From Ruminococcaceae bacterium UBA7217 (lineage in GTDB: Bacteria > Bacillota > Clostridia > Oscillospirales > Acutalibacteraceae), in assembly GCA_002490425.1 (NCBI GenBank), contig DKTZ01000006.1, forward strand, positions 5,212 through 38,275: 33,064 nt of DNA, written 5' to 3'. This document shows positions 33,032 through 33,064 of the stretch, piece after piece. Each line of letters opens with the position of its first letter. The stretch's first letter is position 1. The position numbers and the translations under genes are program-made. Under the pieces are notes generated by a model. The model was not told where the DNA came from, searched no databases, and saw only the letters and a list, made by a program, of their open reading frames with translations.

Positions 33032-33064
33032 CATCATCTATACATCACATATATTAACATTATT

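Noticed and set aside
1..33064. CRISPR array
   Set aside because: The repeats found are dispersed palindromes or tandem genes; no regular short repeat-spacer pattern and no cas gene.
1..33064. Insertion sequence, integrase or prophage genes
   Set aside because: No transposase, integrase or phage structural protein found in either strand despite the att-like tRNA duplication.

Overview
The window looks like a chromosomal segment of a low-to-mid GC Gram-positive anaerobe of the class Clostridia (Bacillota), probably a gut Oscillospirales/Ruminococcaceae-like species. The reasons are AGGAGG-type ribosome binding sites, consensus sigma-A promoters (TTGACA-17-TATAAT), KtrAB potassium uptake, paired multidrug-type ABC half-transporters under a MarR regulator, a [4Fe-4S] TrmA-family methyltransferase, secreted proteins that fit a single-membrane envelope, and many short palindromic intergenic repeats. 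The organism call is inference; no 16S or marker gene is present.

Layout. 1-300: the 3' end of a tRNA gene with its terminator, followed by a compact multi-hairpin element that ends in a second copy of the tRNA 3' end. 373-2444 (minus): ktrB-ktrA. 2661-4223 (plus): cytoplasmic GH20 hexosaminidase. 4540-7259: glycerol kinase and malic enzyme. 7325-8683: two paralogous small membrane proteins sharing an EYDVFSEN motif, the second shortened by an in-frame stop. 8998-10783 (minus): a TPR protein and a DUF4037-type nucleotidyltransferase-like protein with overlapping ends. 10983-12866: a membrane nucleotide-sugar dehydratase/epimerase for surface glycans. 13021-14814: cytoplasmic GH35 beta-galactosidase. 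15243-16903: a two-component system. 17019-21161: MarR regulator plus heterodimeric ABC exporter. 21459-21779: unknown small beta-rich protein. 21939-23099: rRNA/tRNA uracil-C5 methyltransferase.

23149-32932 (minus) is the most unusual part: eight genes in one direction. They are a single-pass membrane protein, a 1732-residue secreted protein, five tandem paralogous secreted proteins of about 150-170 residues, and a surface protein with a C-terminal anchor resembling a sortase signal (FPNTD instead of LPXTG). All five small proteins and the C-terminal ~100-140 residues of the giant protein share one domain, with a TIPA-x(n)-W motif near its start and a W-x(6)-Y-x(3)-L-x(2)-T-x-E ending. I propose an undescribed cell-surface assembly (fibre, sheath or adhesin system) with repeated subunits, a large adhesive/tip-like component and membrane or wall anchors. 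This is inference from architecture; no homology search was possible.

Intergenic DNA is rich in palindromic repeats: a ~60-bp element present twice in opposite orientation (10796-10854 and 21297-21356), GTAGGG/CCCTAC-bounded elements (4246-4345, 8751-8988, and a related region at 14884-15010), and a long inverted repeat covering the ribosome binding site of the methyltransferase gene.
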